The translations under genes were made by a program, and so were the position numbers. Positions 15,046 to 21,261 of a DNA stretch of 21,261 bases are shown here, in pieces. Below the pieces are notes generated by a model. The model searched no databases. It was not told the DNA's origin and saw only the letters and a list, made by a program, of their open reading frames with translations. Position 1 is the stretch's first letter, and each line of letters begins with the position of its first letter. The stretch is from Ahrensia sp. (GTDB lineage Bacteria > Pseudomonadota > Alphaproteobacteria > Rhizobiales > Rhizobiaceae): the NCBI GenBank assembly GCA_002698425.1, contig NZXU01000054.1, positions 1 through 21,261 of the forward strand, in the 5' to 3' direction.

Positions 15046-16059
15046 ATGCCCCGGACAATCCTTATGTCGTCGCTTGTTTTCCTTTTTTCGCTTCTGGTGT
15101 CCGGCTGCGTCACCGTACTGGAAACGGTGAAGAAAGCCGATCAACCGATTCCCACTGAGCTCGTGGCGTCGATGCGGTCAAAGGGGATGACGTCTGCGGA
15201 CCCGGTTCTCATTCGGCTGTTCAAGGAAGAAAGCGAGCTTGAGGTCTGGAAGCGAGATAAATCGGGTCGGTATGCGCTCTTGAAGACGTTTCCGATCTGC
15301 AGGTGGTCGGGTCAACTCGGCCCGAAAACGCGTGAAGGCGATCGTCAGGCTCCGGAAGGCTTCTATCAAGTAATTCCCGCAGGACTGAATCCGAACTCGA
15401 ACTACTACCTCTCCTTCAATATTGGCTATCCGAACAAGCTTGAGCGCGCGCTCGGCTACACAGGCAGTGCAATCATGGTGCACGGGGCATGCTCGTCATC
15501 CGGCTGCTATGCGCTTACAGACCGCGGCATGGCCGAAATCTATCCCCTGTTGCGCGAAGCCGTAACGGCCGGGCAGAAATCCATACAGGTGCAAATCTTT
15601 CCGTTCCGCATGTCTGTCGCCAAGATGCTGGAACACGAAGGCAATCCAAATTCCCAGTTTTGGAAGAACCTCAAGGTCGGCTATGACAGCTTCGAACTGA
15701 GCAGGAAGCCCCCCTTGGTCGGCAGTTGCGGCGGACGCTACGTGTTCGCGTCCGCAACCGGCACGGAACTCCCGAACAATCCTTTGGGAGACTGTCCGGG
15801 AGGCGCGAGCAAGTCTATATTCGAGGTCGCGGCAAATGGGTCGCTCGACGGCGAGAGGTCTCCGCAGATTAATGGAAATCCACAGGCACCGGGAGCGCAC
15901 GCCTATTCGGACGGGAGCATGAACCCGTATTTCAGGAGGATCCTAGAGCAGAAAGGCGCCGCAAAGCTGGCGGAGATGACTTCACTTACTAACGTTCCGG
16001 TGAGCCGTCCACAGGCCGCCCTTTTCGAGCCACATTTGGCCGCCCCGATGACCGATTGA
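15046..16059 (+). CDS. L,D-transpeptidase (YafK/YkuD-type) lipoprotein
   Basis: 337 residues from the ATG at 15046; an ATG at 15016 is in frame, but 15046 gives the better signal peptide. MPRTILMSSLVFLFSLLVSGC ends in a lipobox (VSG-Cys21), so the protein should be lipidated by Lgt and anchored in the envelope. The catalytic domain carries GAIMVHG-like text (GSAIMVHGACSSSGCYALTD) with the expected His146 and Cys154 of the YkuD fold, preceded by the family's TREGDRQAPEGFY. Such enzymes cut or form links on peptidoglycan meso-DAP; YafK/DpaA removes lipoprotein anchored to peptidoglycan. The C-terminal 130 residues are longer than in YafK, with no recognised domain. An lgt gene lies 950 bases downstream on the same strand. 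Confidence 0.88.
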   Translation: MPRTILMSSLVFLFSLLVSGCVTVLETVKKADQPIPTELVASMRSKGMTSADPVLIRLFKEESELEVWKRDKSGRYALLKTFPICRWSGQLGPKTREGDRQAPEGFYQVIPAGLNPNSNYYLSFNIGYPNKLERALGYTGSAIMVHGACSSSGCYALTDRGMAEIYPLLREAVTAGQKSIQVQIFPFRMSVAKMLEHEGNPNSQFWKNLKVGYDSFELSRKPPLVGSCGGRYVFASATGTELPNNPLGDCPGGASKSIFEVAANGSLDGERSPQINGNPQAPGAHAYSDGSMNPYFRRILEQKGAAKLAEMTSLTNVPVSRPQAALFEPHLAAPMTD

Positions 16060-16425
16060 CCGCGCTGCACGGCGAACAAGCCCGAATTATGAGACCAGAC
16101 TACGAGTATTCGCGCGATCTTCGGCGATTGCGAAGCTTGAGCATTGTTGCACGAAGGGAGGTGGCCCTGCCACGATCTGATGACAAATCGTCGCCTTCGT
16201 TATTATGTGGCGAATTGACCTTTGGTTCCTCAGGAGCGGAAATTGTTGGGATCGTCCCCGTGAAAAAAACTCTCGCTCGAAACGGACAGATCCGAAAAAC
16301 CTCGGAGCAATTGACAAACGTTTCAGGACCGCTTGTCTGATCAGGTCCGGGCAAGTATCCATCGGGCTGCAAATTCTTACCGGCGGACGTTGGCAATATG
16401 AGCAGATATGCGCTAGTTCTTGGTC
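16060..16425. other. 366-base region without a supported gene
   Basis: Open frames here look non-coding in composition. Possible promoter-like elements are TTGACC at 16215-16220 (19-base spacer to AAATTG, but no MerR-type dyad) and TTGACA at 16311-16316. The latter sits inside a GACAA to TTGTC inverted repeat (16312-16336). Either could drive the small Cys protein and lgt. None is certain. Confidence 0.35.
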
Positions 16426-16785
16426 ATGCTTAGGTTCCCGGCATCTGTGTTTTTCGCCCTGATTCTGCTAATGCACGCTTCTGCAATTGTGCCCGCTGCG
16501 CACTGGGACGGAGCCCGCGATACCGGAGAAGTCCTGACCGAATCTGTCATCTCCGTGCCGACAGCCAAGGCTGCAGCGGATACTGTGCACCTACCCCCGA
16601 CCGTCCTTGCCACTGGCACGCCGGTTTCGCACTGCGCGTCGACCTGCCCAGCTATCCTTGGCGATGAATTTTCAGTTCTCGGTCCAAGTGGCGATCGGCC
16701 AACCTTGCGGCCAGGCAGACGATTGCATGCGGCGGTCGTTGCCGTGCATTTCCGGCCGCCCATCGGTACGCGTGTCCTTTCATAG
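16426..16785 (+). CDS. Small secreted protein with HC-x3-C motif
   Basis: 119 residues from the ATG at 16426; a TTG two codons earlier is a less likely start. A signal peptide or anchor (MLRFPASVFFALILLMHASA) is followed by a variable region, then VSHCASTCPAILG (Cys70, Cys74), and a C-terminus reading HFRPPIGTRVLS. No named family is recognised. Layout and motif order match the protein at 1461-1823: hydrophobic N-terminus, HC followed by PIL/AIL, and a Pro-rich FxPP end near the C-terminus. Its place before lgt suggests an envelope role. The two Cys could form a disulfide or bind a metal. The gene is short and its coding status rests on the signal peptide and the motif match. Confidence 0.6.
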   Translation: MLRFPASVFFALILLMHASAIVPAAHWDGARDTGEVLTESVISVPTAKAAADTVHLPPTVLATGTPVSHCASTCPAILGDEFSVLGPSGDRPTLRPGRRLHAAVVAVHFRPPIGTRVLS

Positions 16786-16828
16786 AGCGCGCTGACTGCG
16801 CCTGGCCTGTCAAACCGACCGATGGAAT

Positions 16829-16861
16829 GGGTCATTCGGTTTACCGAAACGGGTATGACCC
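16829..16861. promoter_or_regulatory. Nested dyad upstream of lgt
   Basis: GGGTCAT (16829-16835) and ATGACCC (16855-16861) form a perfect 7-bp outer repeat. Inside lies a palindrome, TTCGGT (16835-16840), 2 bases, ACCGAA (16843-16848). The arrangement could be a regulator operator, or a weak terminator of the small gene ending at 16785. No T-run follows. Confidence 0.35.
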
Positions 16862-16964
16862 CATATTCCCCGAATTCAGCCCGCCGTAATAGGCGCTGAA
16901 CCTGCCCATGTGGGGCGGCGATGCGTCTGAAATCGGCGGCCATCGCAGTCAGTTGGTACCTGAC

Positions 16965-16984
16965 GCGCGGATTGAATTCCGCGC
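16965..16984 (+). promoter_or_regulatory. GC-rich hairpin just upstream of the lgt start
   Basis: GCGCGGA (16965-16971), a 6-base loop and TCCGCGC (16978-16984) form a perfect, GC-rich 7-bp stem ending 20 bases before the lgt ATG. If in the transcript it would sit beside the only weak ribosome binding site (GGAAAT), so it might modulate lgt translation or end upstream transcription. Evidence is structural only. Confidence 0.4.
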
Positions 16985-17004
16985 CCAACTGGAAATCTTA
17001 AAAC

Positions 17005-17883
17005 ATGAATTATGTTTTGTTGCAGTCGGCCTTGCTGGCCTACCCTGCGATCGATCCGGTGATTGTGTCTGTCGGCCCGCTCGACATCAGGTGGTACGGA
17101 GCCGCTTATGTGGCGGGAATTCTGCTCGGCTGGCTTTACGCCCGCGCCCTCGTGAGAAACCGCAGGCTCTGGGGAAGCCGACCGGCCCCCCTCGCTCGCT
17201 CTGATCTCGACGACTTCATTGTATGGGCCGCCATCGGCATCGTGCTCGGCGGCCGCGTCGGATACATCCTCTTCTATGATCTCGCGCCTGTGCTCGCACA
17301 TCCGATACGGGCCATCGAAATCTGGCGTGGCGGCATGTCGTTCCATGGCGGCCTCGCCGGCGTGACCATCGCAATGGTGCTGTTTGCCCGCTCGCGCGGC
17401 ATCGGCGTCTGGCGCCTTGCCGACATCATTTCCGCCTGCGCACCGATCGGCCTGTTTTTCGGGCGAATCGCGAATTTCATCAACGGTGAACTCTGGGGGC
17501 GAGAGACAGACGTGCCATGGGCGATGATATTCCCGGGCGCGGGTCCGCTACCGCGTCACCCGAGCCAGATTTACGAAGCCGGTCTTGAGGGCCTCGTTCT
17601 CTTCGCGGTCCTGCGCCTCCTCACCTATCACTCGGTCAGCTTGGCATTGCCGGGGCTTACGACCGGGGCGTTTCTTACCGGATATGCATTGACCCGCATG
17701 TTCGCGGAATTCTTCCGCCAGCCCGATGTTCAACTGGGATTTCTGTTTGAGGGTTGGCTGACCATGGGCATGGTGCTCTCGGCTCCAATGTTTCTGGCGG
17801 GACTCTTCCTGCTTTTGAGAGCCCGTCTTCTCCGACAGCGGCAGTCCGAGACCGAACCGACGACTGGAGGGCAAGGGGCATGA
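17005..17883 (+). CDS. lgt: Prolipoprotein diacylglyceryl transferase
   Basis: 292 residues, about seven transmembrane helices. Family signatures are complete: MSFHGGLAG (His114), FFGRIANFINGELWGR (Arg154, Asn157, Asn160, Glu162) and PRHPSQIYEAGLEG (184-196). Lgt moves a diacylglyceryl group from phosphatidylglycerol to the lipobox Cys of prelipoproteins in the inner membrane. Because lgt is an essential housekeeping gene, a copy in an IS-rich accessory region is probably an extra paralogue; the chromosomal copy is not visible here. The lipoprotein L,D-transpeptidase upstream is an obvious possible substrate. The stop overlaps the next small ORF (ATGA). Confidence 0.96.
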   Translation: MNYVLLQSALLAYPAIDPVIVSVGPLDIRWYGAAYVAGILLGWLYARALVRNRRLWGSRPAPLARSDLDDFIVWAAIGIVLGGRVGYILFYDLAPVLAHPIRAIEIWRGGMSFHGGLAGVTIAMVLFARSRGIGVWRLADIISACAPIGLFFGRIANFINGELWGRETDVPWAMIFPGAGPLPRHPSQIYEAGLEGLVLFAVLRLLTYHSVSLALPGLTTGAFLTGYALTRMFAEFFRQPDVQLGFLFEGWLTMGMVLSAPMFLAGLFLLLRARLLRQRQSETEPTTGGQGA

Positions 17884-18080
17884 CATGCACCGACAGCGTG
17901 TTCCGCAGCCCTCTTGGAGGGACAAACGACCTGATCGGTCATCAACACTGCCGCGCCAAAGTTCTGCATGGCGCGAAGCAACGCCTTCGAAAGATCGACC
18001 ACGCACGGCTTCGTCGACGCACAATCTCCCATTTTATCGGCTCGATTTCGACGTCGAGGATACAAGGAGGGCAAAGATGA
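17880..18080 (+). CDS. Small ORF coupled to lgt, 66 residues
   Basis: The ATG at 17880 overlaps the lgt stop (ATGA), with a strong GGAGGG ribosome binding site 8 bases upstream (17866-17871). The stop at 18078-18080 overlaps the ATG of the next gene, again ATGA. Overlaps at both ends plus the strong site are the main evidence. The product is basic, has no transmembrane segment, and contains Cys3, a GHQHC stretch and the Arg-rich KIDHARLRRRTISHFIG. No family is recognised. It may be a real small protein, or a leader whose translation couples lgt to the membrane protein genes behind it. Confidence 0.45.
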   Translation: MTCTDSVFRSPLGGTNDLIGHQHCRAKVLHGAKQRLRKIDHARLRRRTISHFIGSISTSRIQGGQR

Positions 18081-18421
18081 AAAGGGTCCTCAGAACCGTC
18101 AAGGCTCTGTTTCTCCTCGATATCGTCGGCGGATTGACCTATTCGATTTGGGCATTTTCCGTTTTGACCATAAGGAATTGCGGCATCTTTCTCGACTGTC
18201 CGGCATCAAACGCAAAATTCGCCAGCGTGCTGGCCGTTCTCTCCAGGTTCGTGCCGGACTTTTACCTGTACGCGCTCACCGTGTCCGTTGGTCACGGCAT
18301 CATGTGGATGCCGAACTTCCTTCTTTCGCTCTCCTGCTACCGTGACATCTGCTTTCCCGAATGGCTGCTCGTAAATGACACACCGTCTTTCGAGGCATTC
18401 GTTCACCTGGTTTCGAGATGA
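18077..18421 (+). CDS. Unknown small membrane protein with four cysteines
   Basis: 114 residues from the ATG at 18077, fixed by an AAGGAGG ribosome binding site at 18064-18070. Hydrophobic segments lie at about 9-31, 48-76 and possibly 77-90. Four Cys fall in two pairs, CGIFLDC (Cys35, Cys41) and CYRDIC (Cys87, Cys92), at the ends of hydrophobic segments and thus perhaps on the same membrane face. No family is recognised. The stop overlaps the next start (ATGA), so it is part of the lgt operon. The paired cysteines invite a redox or metal role, which is inference. Confidence 0.7.
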   Translation: MKRVLRTVKALFLLDIVGGLTYSIWAFSVLTIRNCGIFLDCPASNAKFASVLAVLSRFVPDFYLYALTVSVGHGIMWMPNFLLSLSCYRDICFPEWLLVNDTPSFEAFVHLVSR

Positions 18422-19203
18422 TGAACTACCGCGCAGATACCGCCCGCTCCGCGCTAATGGCAAAAAACGTCTATGACAAAGCCCCGATCTCCCGGATCGA
18501 ATTGCTGGACGCATGGAAGGGCCTCGCAATCATTGGCGTCGTTGTCTTCCATTTCGCCTGGGACCTCGAAGCATTCGGACTGGCGCCCGCGGGAATGACG
18601 TTGCGGTCGGAATGGATATATTTTGCCAGAAGCCTCGCGGGCAGCTTCATGTTGATCGTCGGCATCAACCTCTACCTCGCCCACGGCAGGGTGATCAGAT
18701 GGCTGGCGTTTGTCCGCCGTCTTTTGCTCATCCTCATCGCTGCTTTCGCCATAACGGCATTTACCTATATGATGACACCGCGAAGCTTCATCTATTTCGG
18801 CATTCTGCATTCCATCGCGATCTCTAGCGTATTGGCGCTGATCTTCCTGAAGGCACCGGCGCTGCTGACGGCAGCGTTCGGCGTGTTCTTTCTTGTCGCA
18901 GGTCGACTGCTGTCGTCCGCCTTTTTCGACACGCCGTATTTGTACTGGACCGGCCTTTCGACCTTCGTCCCTCCCTCAAATGACTTCGAGCCAATATTCC
19001 CCTGGTTCGGCCTTGTGCTGATTGGCATGGCGATCGCCAAGTCCGCTGCCATGGGCGGCGCGCTCCAGACCGTATCCGAATTGACACCACGGGGGCAGCC
19101 GTTCTCCTTTCTCCGCTGGACGGGCCGCCACACACTAGCGATCTACCTTGTGCATCAGCCGATCCTTTTCGGCGGGCTTTATGTCGCATTCGTCGGCGTG
19201 TGA
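18418..19203 (+). CDS. DUF1624/HGSNAT-like membrane acyltransferase
   Basis: 261 residues with about seven transmembrane helices. ELLDAWKGLAIIGVVVFHFAWD near the start (His and Asp in VFHFAWD) is the signature of DUF1624, the bacterial relatives of heparan-alpha-glucosaminide N-acetyltransferase. GSFMLIVGINLYL, the FGILHSIA loop and RHTLAIYLVHQPI near the C-terminus also fit. These proteins are thought to move acyl groups across the inner membrane; the substrate here is unknown. The ATG at 18418 overlaps the previous stop (ATGA); ATGs at 18421 and 18457 are also in frame, the last giving MAKNVYDKAP. It belongs to the lgt operon. Confidence 0.85.
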   Translation: MMNYRADTARSALMAKNVYDKAPISRIELLDAWKGLAIIGVVVFHFAWDLEAFGLAPAGMTLRSEWIYFARSLAGSFMLIVGINLYLAHGRVIRWLAFVRRLLLILIAAFAITAFTYMMTPRSFIYFGILHSIAISSVLALIFLKAPALLTAAFGVFFLVAGRLLSSAFFDTPYLYWTGLSTFVPPSNDFEPIFPWFGLVLIGMAIAKSAAMGGALQTVSELTPRGQPFSFLRWTGRHTLAIYLVHQPILFGGLYVAFVGV

Positions 19204-19221
19204 ACAATTCGAAGGTCAGGC

Positions 19222-19905
19222 ATGACGAAACCTCGAATCCTGATAGTTTGCAGCAATCGAGAGTTTGCCCCCACCATCGGCGCGCAGCTTGCCGACCGGG
19301 AATTCGCGCCGACGGTAGTACGGTGCGAGTCGAAAGCCACCGAGATGATCCTGTCGCAGGTTCCAGATGCCGTCCTGATAAGCCATGGCGCAACAGGAGA
19401 CATCGACACAACGGAAATGATCATACGTCTGAGATGCAAAGGATATCATCGCCCCCTTGTTGTCATCAACGCGAGGACATCTACGAGTGAAGAAGTCCTA
19501 TTATTCGAATTGGGCGCCAACGATGTAATCGCAGACACGGAATCATTTCCCGTCTTGGTGGCGCGGATTCGGGCCCGCCTGAGACAGTTTTCCGACACCC
19601 GGCACATCGCCATCCAAATAGAACGTTTTGTTTTCCGTCCGGACTTCCGACTTCTCGTCTCGCCCAATGGTTCACGCATCAGGCTGAGCGAGAAGGAAAC
19701 CGAATTGCTTCAGCGCCTCGTGCAGGCAGACGGCGCCCCCGTTTCTCGTAGAATTCTTCTTGGCGAGGTATGGGGCGATCCCGATAGTCTATCTCACACG
19801 CTGGAGACACATATCTATCGGCTGAGGCAGAAATTGAGTGATTCCGGCTCGACACCACGTCTCATAATGACCACTGATCGCGGGTACAGATTGCTTCGGC
19901 TATAA
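19222..19905 (+). CDS. Atypical OmpR-like regulator with degenerate receiver
   Basis: 227 residues. The C-terminal winged helix is good (about 125-225: RLSEKETELLQRLVQADG, LGEVWG, HTLETHIYRLRQKL, TDRGYRLLRL). The N-terminal domain has the receiver fold but its active site is gone. The acidic pair is Cys10-Ser11 (LIVCSN), the phosphoacceptor position is Ser54 (DAVLISHG), and the conserved Lys position is Asp105. So it is likely phosphorylation-independent, as in known atypical receivers. No kinase gene accompanies it. It starts 18 bases after the acyltransferase gene (AAGG upstream of the ATG) and may regulate the lgt operon. It is immediately followed by the IS110 remnant, which did not damage it. 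Confidence 0.9.
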   Translation: MTKPRILIVCSNREFAPTIGAQLADREFAPTVVRCESKATEMILSQVPDAVLISHGATGDIDTTEMIIRLRCKGYHRPLVVINARTSTSEEVLLFELGANDVIADTESFPVLVARIRARLRQFSDTRHIAIQIERFVFRPDFRLLVSPNGSRIRLSEKETELLQRLVQADGAPVSRRILLGEVWGDPDSLSHTLETHIYRLRQKLSDSGSTPRLIMTTDRGYRLLRL

Positions 19906-21163
19906 TATGGTGACGTCAAGCATCGAGAATCGGTTGCTTTCGAGCGGCTGAACAATATCTCTGCGCCCGACAAGCGATTGGTGACCTAATGGGATGAACT
20001 GCCTTCCCACCTCGAACGCGGCTATCGTCGCGGGCAAATGGTGGAGCAGAAGGAGCATCCTGATGGTTGTCGCGGTTCTTGGCATAGATCTCGGGAAGAC
20101 GATTTTCAGTGTCGCCGGTCTGGACGAAGGAGGCGCCGTGGTGTTGAGCAGGCGCATTCCAGCGCTTCCGACTGCTGGACTTTCTTTCTGCGTTACCGCC
20201 TTGCGTTGTTGCAATGGAGGCGTGCGGCGGTGCCCGTCACATCGGCCGCTTCTGCGTCGAGCATGGCCATGAGCCACGATTGATGTCGCCGCTTTATGTG
20301 CGTCCCTATGTGAAGGTGCACAAGAACGACGACCGGGATGCTGAGGCAATCGCAGAAGCGGCCACACATCCAACCATGTCATTTGTCGCGGTGAAGTCCG
20401 AAGAACAGCTCGACTTACAAGCTGTGCACCGGGCCAGAGAGCGCCAGTTGCACAACCGGACCCGACTGATCAATCAGGCACGTGGATTCCTGACAGAGCG
20501 CGGCGTTCGTATTGGGACCAGTCGGCAAGTGTTCCAGCGCGCTCTCGGCGAGTTGATCGGCGATCCTTCGAAGCAGCTGTCATCGGCGATGACAGCAATC
20601 CTCTCGGACATGGCGGAGGAACTGAGTGCGATCAACAACAGGGTCGCGGAACTCGACAGGGAGATTGCCGCGCATGCCCGCCGCAATGCGGACATGCGGC
20701 GCTTGATGGAGATATCTGGTATCGGTCCGACTATTGCGAGCGCACTTGTCGCCGCTGTCGGTGACGGTGGATGCTTCGCAAGAGCAAGGGATCTGTCCGC
20801 CTAGCTCGGCCTCGTGCCGCGTCAGATCACGACTGGTGGCAAACCCAGGCTGATTGGAATCTCGAAACACGGCAACAGCTACCTGAGAAAGCTGTTCATC
20901 CATGGTGCGCGAACGGTCCTCCATCCCGTGAAGGGCAGAACGTCACCCATTACCCAATGGTCCGATGGCTTGAAGGAAAGAGCATACGTAAACGTTGCTG
21001 CCGTGGCGATGGCAAACAAACTCGCACGCATCGCATGGGCCGTCCTGACGAAAGGCGATCGATACCGTCACAGTGCACTCGCCGGCGCATGATGGTGACG
21101 ATGTGAACACGATAGGCTGAAAAGGAATCTGCGAGCGGAGTGAAGATGGACCAACGGCCAATC
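19906..21163 (+). mobile_element. IS110-family element, inactivated
   Basis: The element lies between the regulator stop and an IS21-type end. It holds a broken transposase gene (20063-21092) preceded by about 150 bases of non-coding sequence. In IS110-group elements that left non-coding end encodes the bridge RNA, so a vestige may lie in 19910-20062. Exact ends could not be set, because IS110 elements lack clear terminal repeats. Confidence 0.6.
20063..21092 (+). pseudogene. IS110-family transposase, frameshift plus nonsense
   Basis: From the ATG at 20063, MVVAVLGIDLGKTIFSVAGL is the start of the DEDD RuvC-like domain of IS110 transposases. Near 20160-20180 the protein text shifts from frame 2 to frame 3 (one-base indel). 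It continues VAMEACGGARHIGRFCVEHG, then RPYVKVHKNDDRDAEAIAEA. The C-terminal Tnp domain (MRRLMEISGIGPTIASALVA, then LGLVPRQITTGGKPRLIGIS with the catalytic-Ser region HGNSYLRKLFIHGA) is present, but a TAG at 20802-20804 replaces the usual Trp codon in LSAWLGLVPRQ. With two lesions it is not expected to be active. Confidence 0.88.
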
Positions 21164-21261
21164 TGTCAATCGGCATTGAATCGGGACCCCCGATCGGCGT
21201 CCAAAAGGGACCCCTTTGAAGGGCCCGGCGGTGAGCGCCCGACCGGGTGGAGCTGGTCGGG
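21164..21261. mobile_element. Left end of an IS21-family element (partial)
   Basis: The last 98 bases begin TGTCAATCGGC, followed by two 23-base direct repeats at 21168-21190 and 21192-21214. These share 17 of 23 positions and each ends in GGGACCCC. Multiple terminal repeats of this form, starting TGT and containing ATCGGC and GGGACCCC, are typical of IS21-family ends. The end of the window (VELVG frame from a GTG near 21247) could be the start of istA, but is too short to judge. Confidence 0.65.

Noticed and set aside
16215..16245. Second MerR-type promoter (TTGACC with a 19-base spacer)
   Set aside because: The spacer holds only a short TCCT/AGGA symmetry, not a CCTTCC-type dyad, and the -10 is poor.
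16413..16988. Minus-strand ORF of 191 codons opposite the small Cys gene
   Set aside because: Arg-rich composition without domain features, no ribosome binding site; the plus-strand frame has a signal peptide and a conserved-looking motif.
19907..21100. ATGGTGACG repeated at 19907-19915 and 21092-21100, as a target duplication of IS110
   Set aside because: IS110 elements do not usually make such duplications, and the right copy overlaps the transposase stop, so chance or internal sequence is more likely.
1..21261. CRISPR arrays, tRNA or rRNA genes
   Set aside because: No regularly spaced repeats, tRNA-like cloverleaf sequence or conserved rRNA text was seen on either strand.

Overview
The window looks like an accessory region, probably a plasmid or genomic island, from an alphaproteobacterium, most likely a Rhizobiales/Hyphomicrobiales member. 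That inference rests on the style of the c-type cytochromes, ScsB/ScsC-like proteins and CcmI, on the moderately high GC content, and on IS3, IS5, IS110 and IS21 remnants of the kind common in rhizobial replicons. The genus cannot be set from the sequence alone. No tRNA, rRNA, CRISPR array or replication origin was seen.

Left part (1-6009): a minus-strand run of secreted or membrane-anchored electron-transfer proteins (monoheme class I cytochrome c, a small Cys/His protein, a cytochrome c556-like protein with a Met-rich insert, and a diheme cytochrome c running off the left edge). It is followed by a periplasmic thiol-redox pair: a ScsC-like DsbA-family protein (minus) and a ScsB/DsbD-like transmembrane reductant exporter (plus). 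Between them a DUF2933-type small membrane protein (plus) lies behind a promoter that resembles a MerR/CueR-family copper-type operator.

Middle part (6200-12898): one compact minus-strand operon: OmpR-type response regulator, sensor kinase, SHOCT-domain membrane protein, then ccmF-ccmG-ccmH-ccmI. This is only the heme-ligation and apocytochrome-reduction half of cytochrome c maturation system I. ccmABCDE are absent here and would have to be supplied from elsewhere. The cytochromes to the left are plausible clients.

Mobile-element scar (about 13381-14857): a decayed IS3-family element with a nonsense codon in orfA and a frameshift in orfB. Its orfB is interrupted by the C-terminal half of an IS5-family transposase, and the orfB tail lies beyond it. 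A possible unidentified gene remnant sits just to the left.

Right part (15046-19905, all plus strand): a YafK/YkuD-type L,D-transpeptidase lipoprotein, a small Cys protein resembling the one at 1461-1823, then lgt (prolipoprotein diacylglyceryl transferase). After lgt comes a chain of ATGA-overlapping genes: a 66-codon small ORF with a strong ribosome binding site, a Cys-containing membrane protein, and a DUF1624/HGSNAT-like acyltransferase. The chain ends with an atypical response regulator whose receiver has lost its phosphorylation residues. The window closes with an inactivated IS110-family element and the left end of an IS21-family element.

Taken together the genes suggest an envelope module for periplasmic redox and metal (probably copper) stress: cytochromes, their maturation machinery, disulfide reductants and lipoprotein/cell-wall processing. 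The copper link is inferred from the Scs-like genes, the Met-rich segments, DUF2933 and the MerR-like promoter. No copper pump, multicopper oxidase or MerR regulator lies inside the window.
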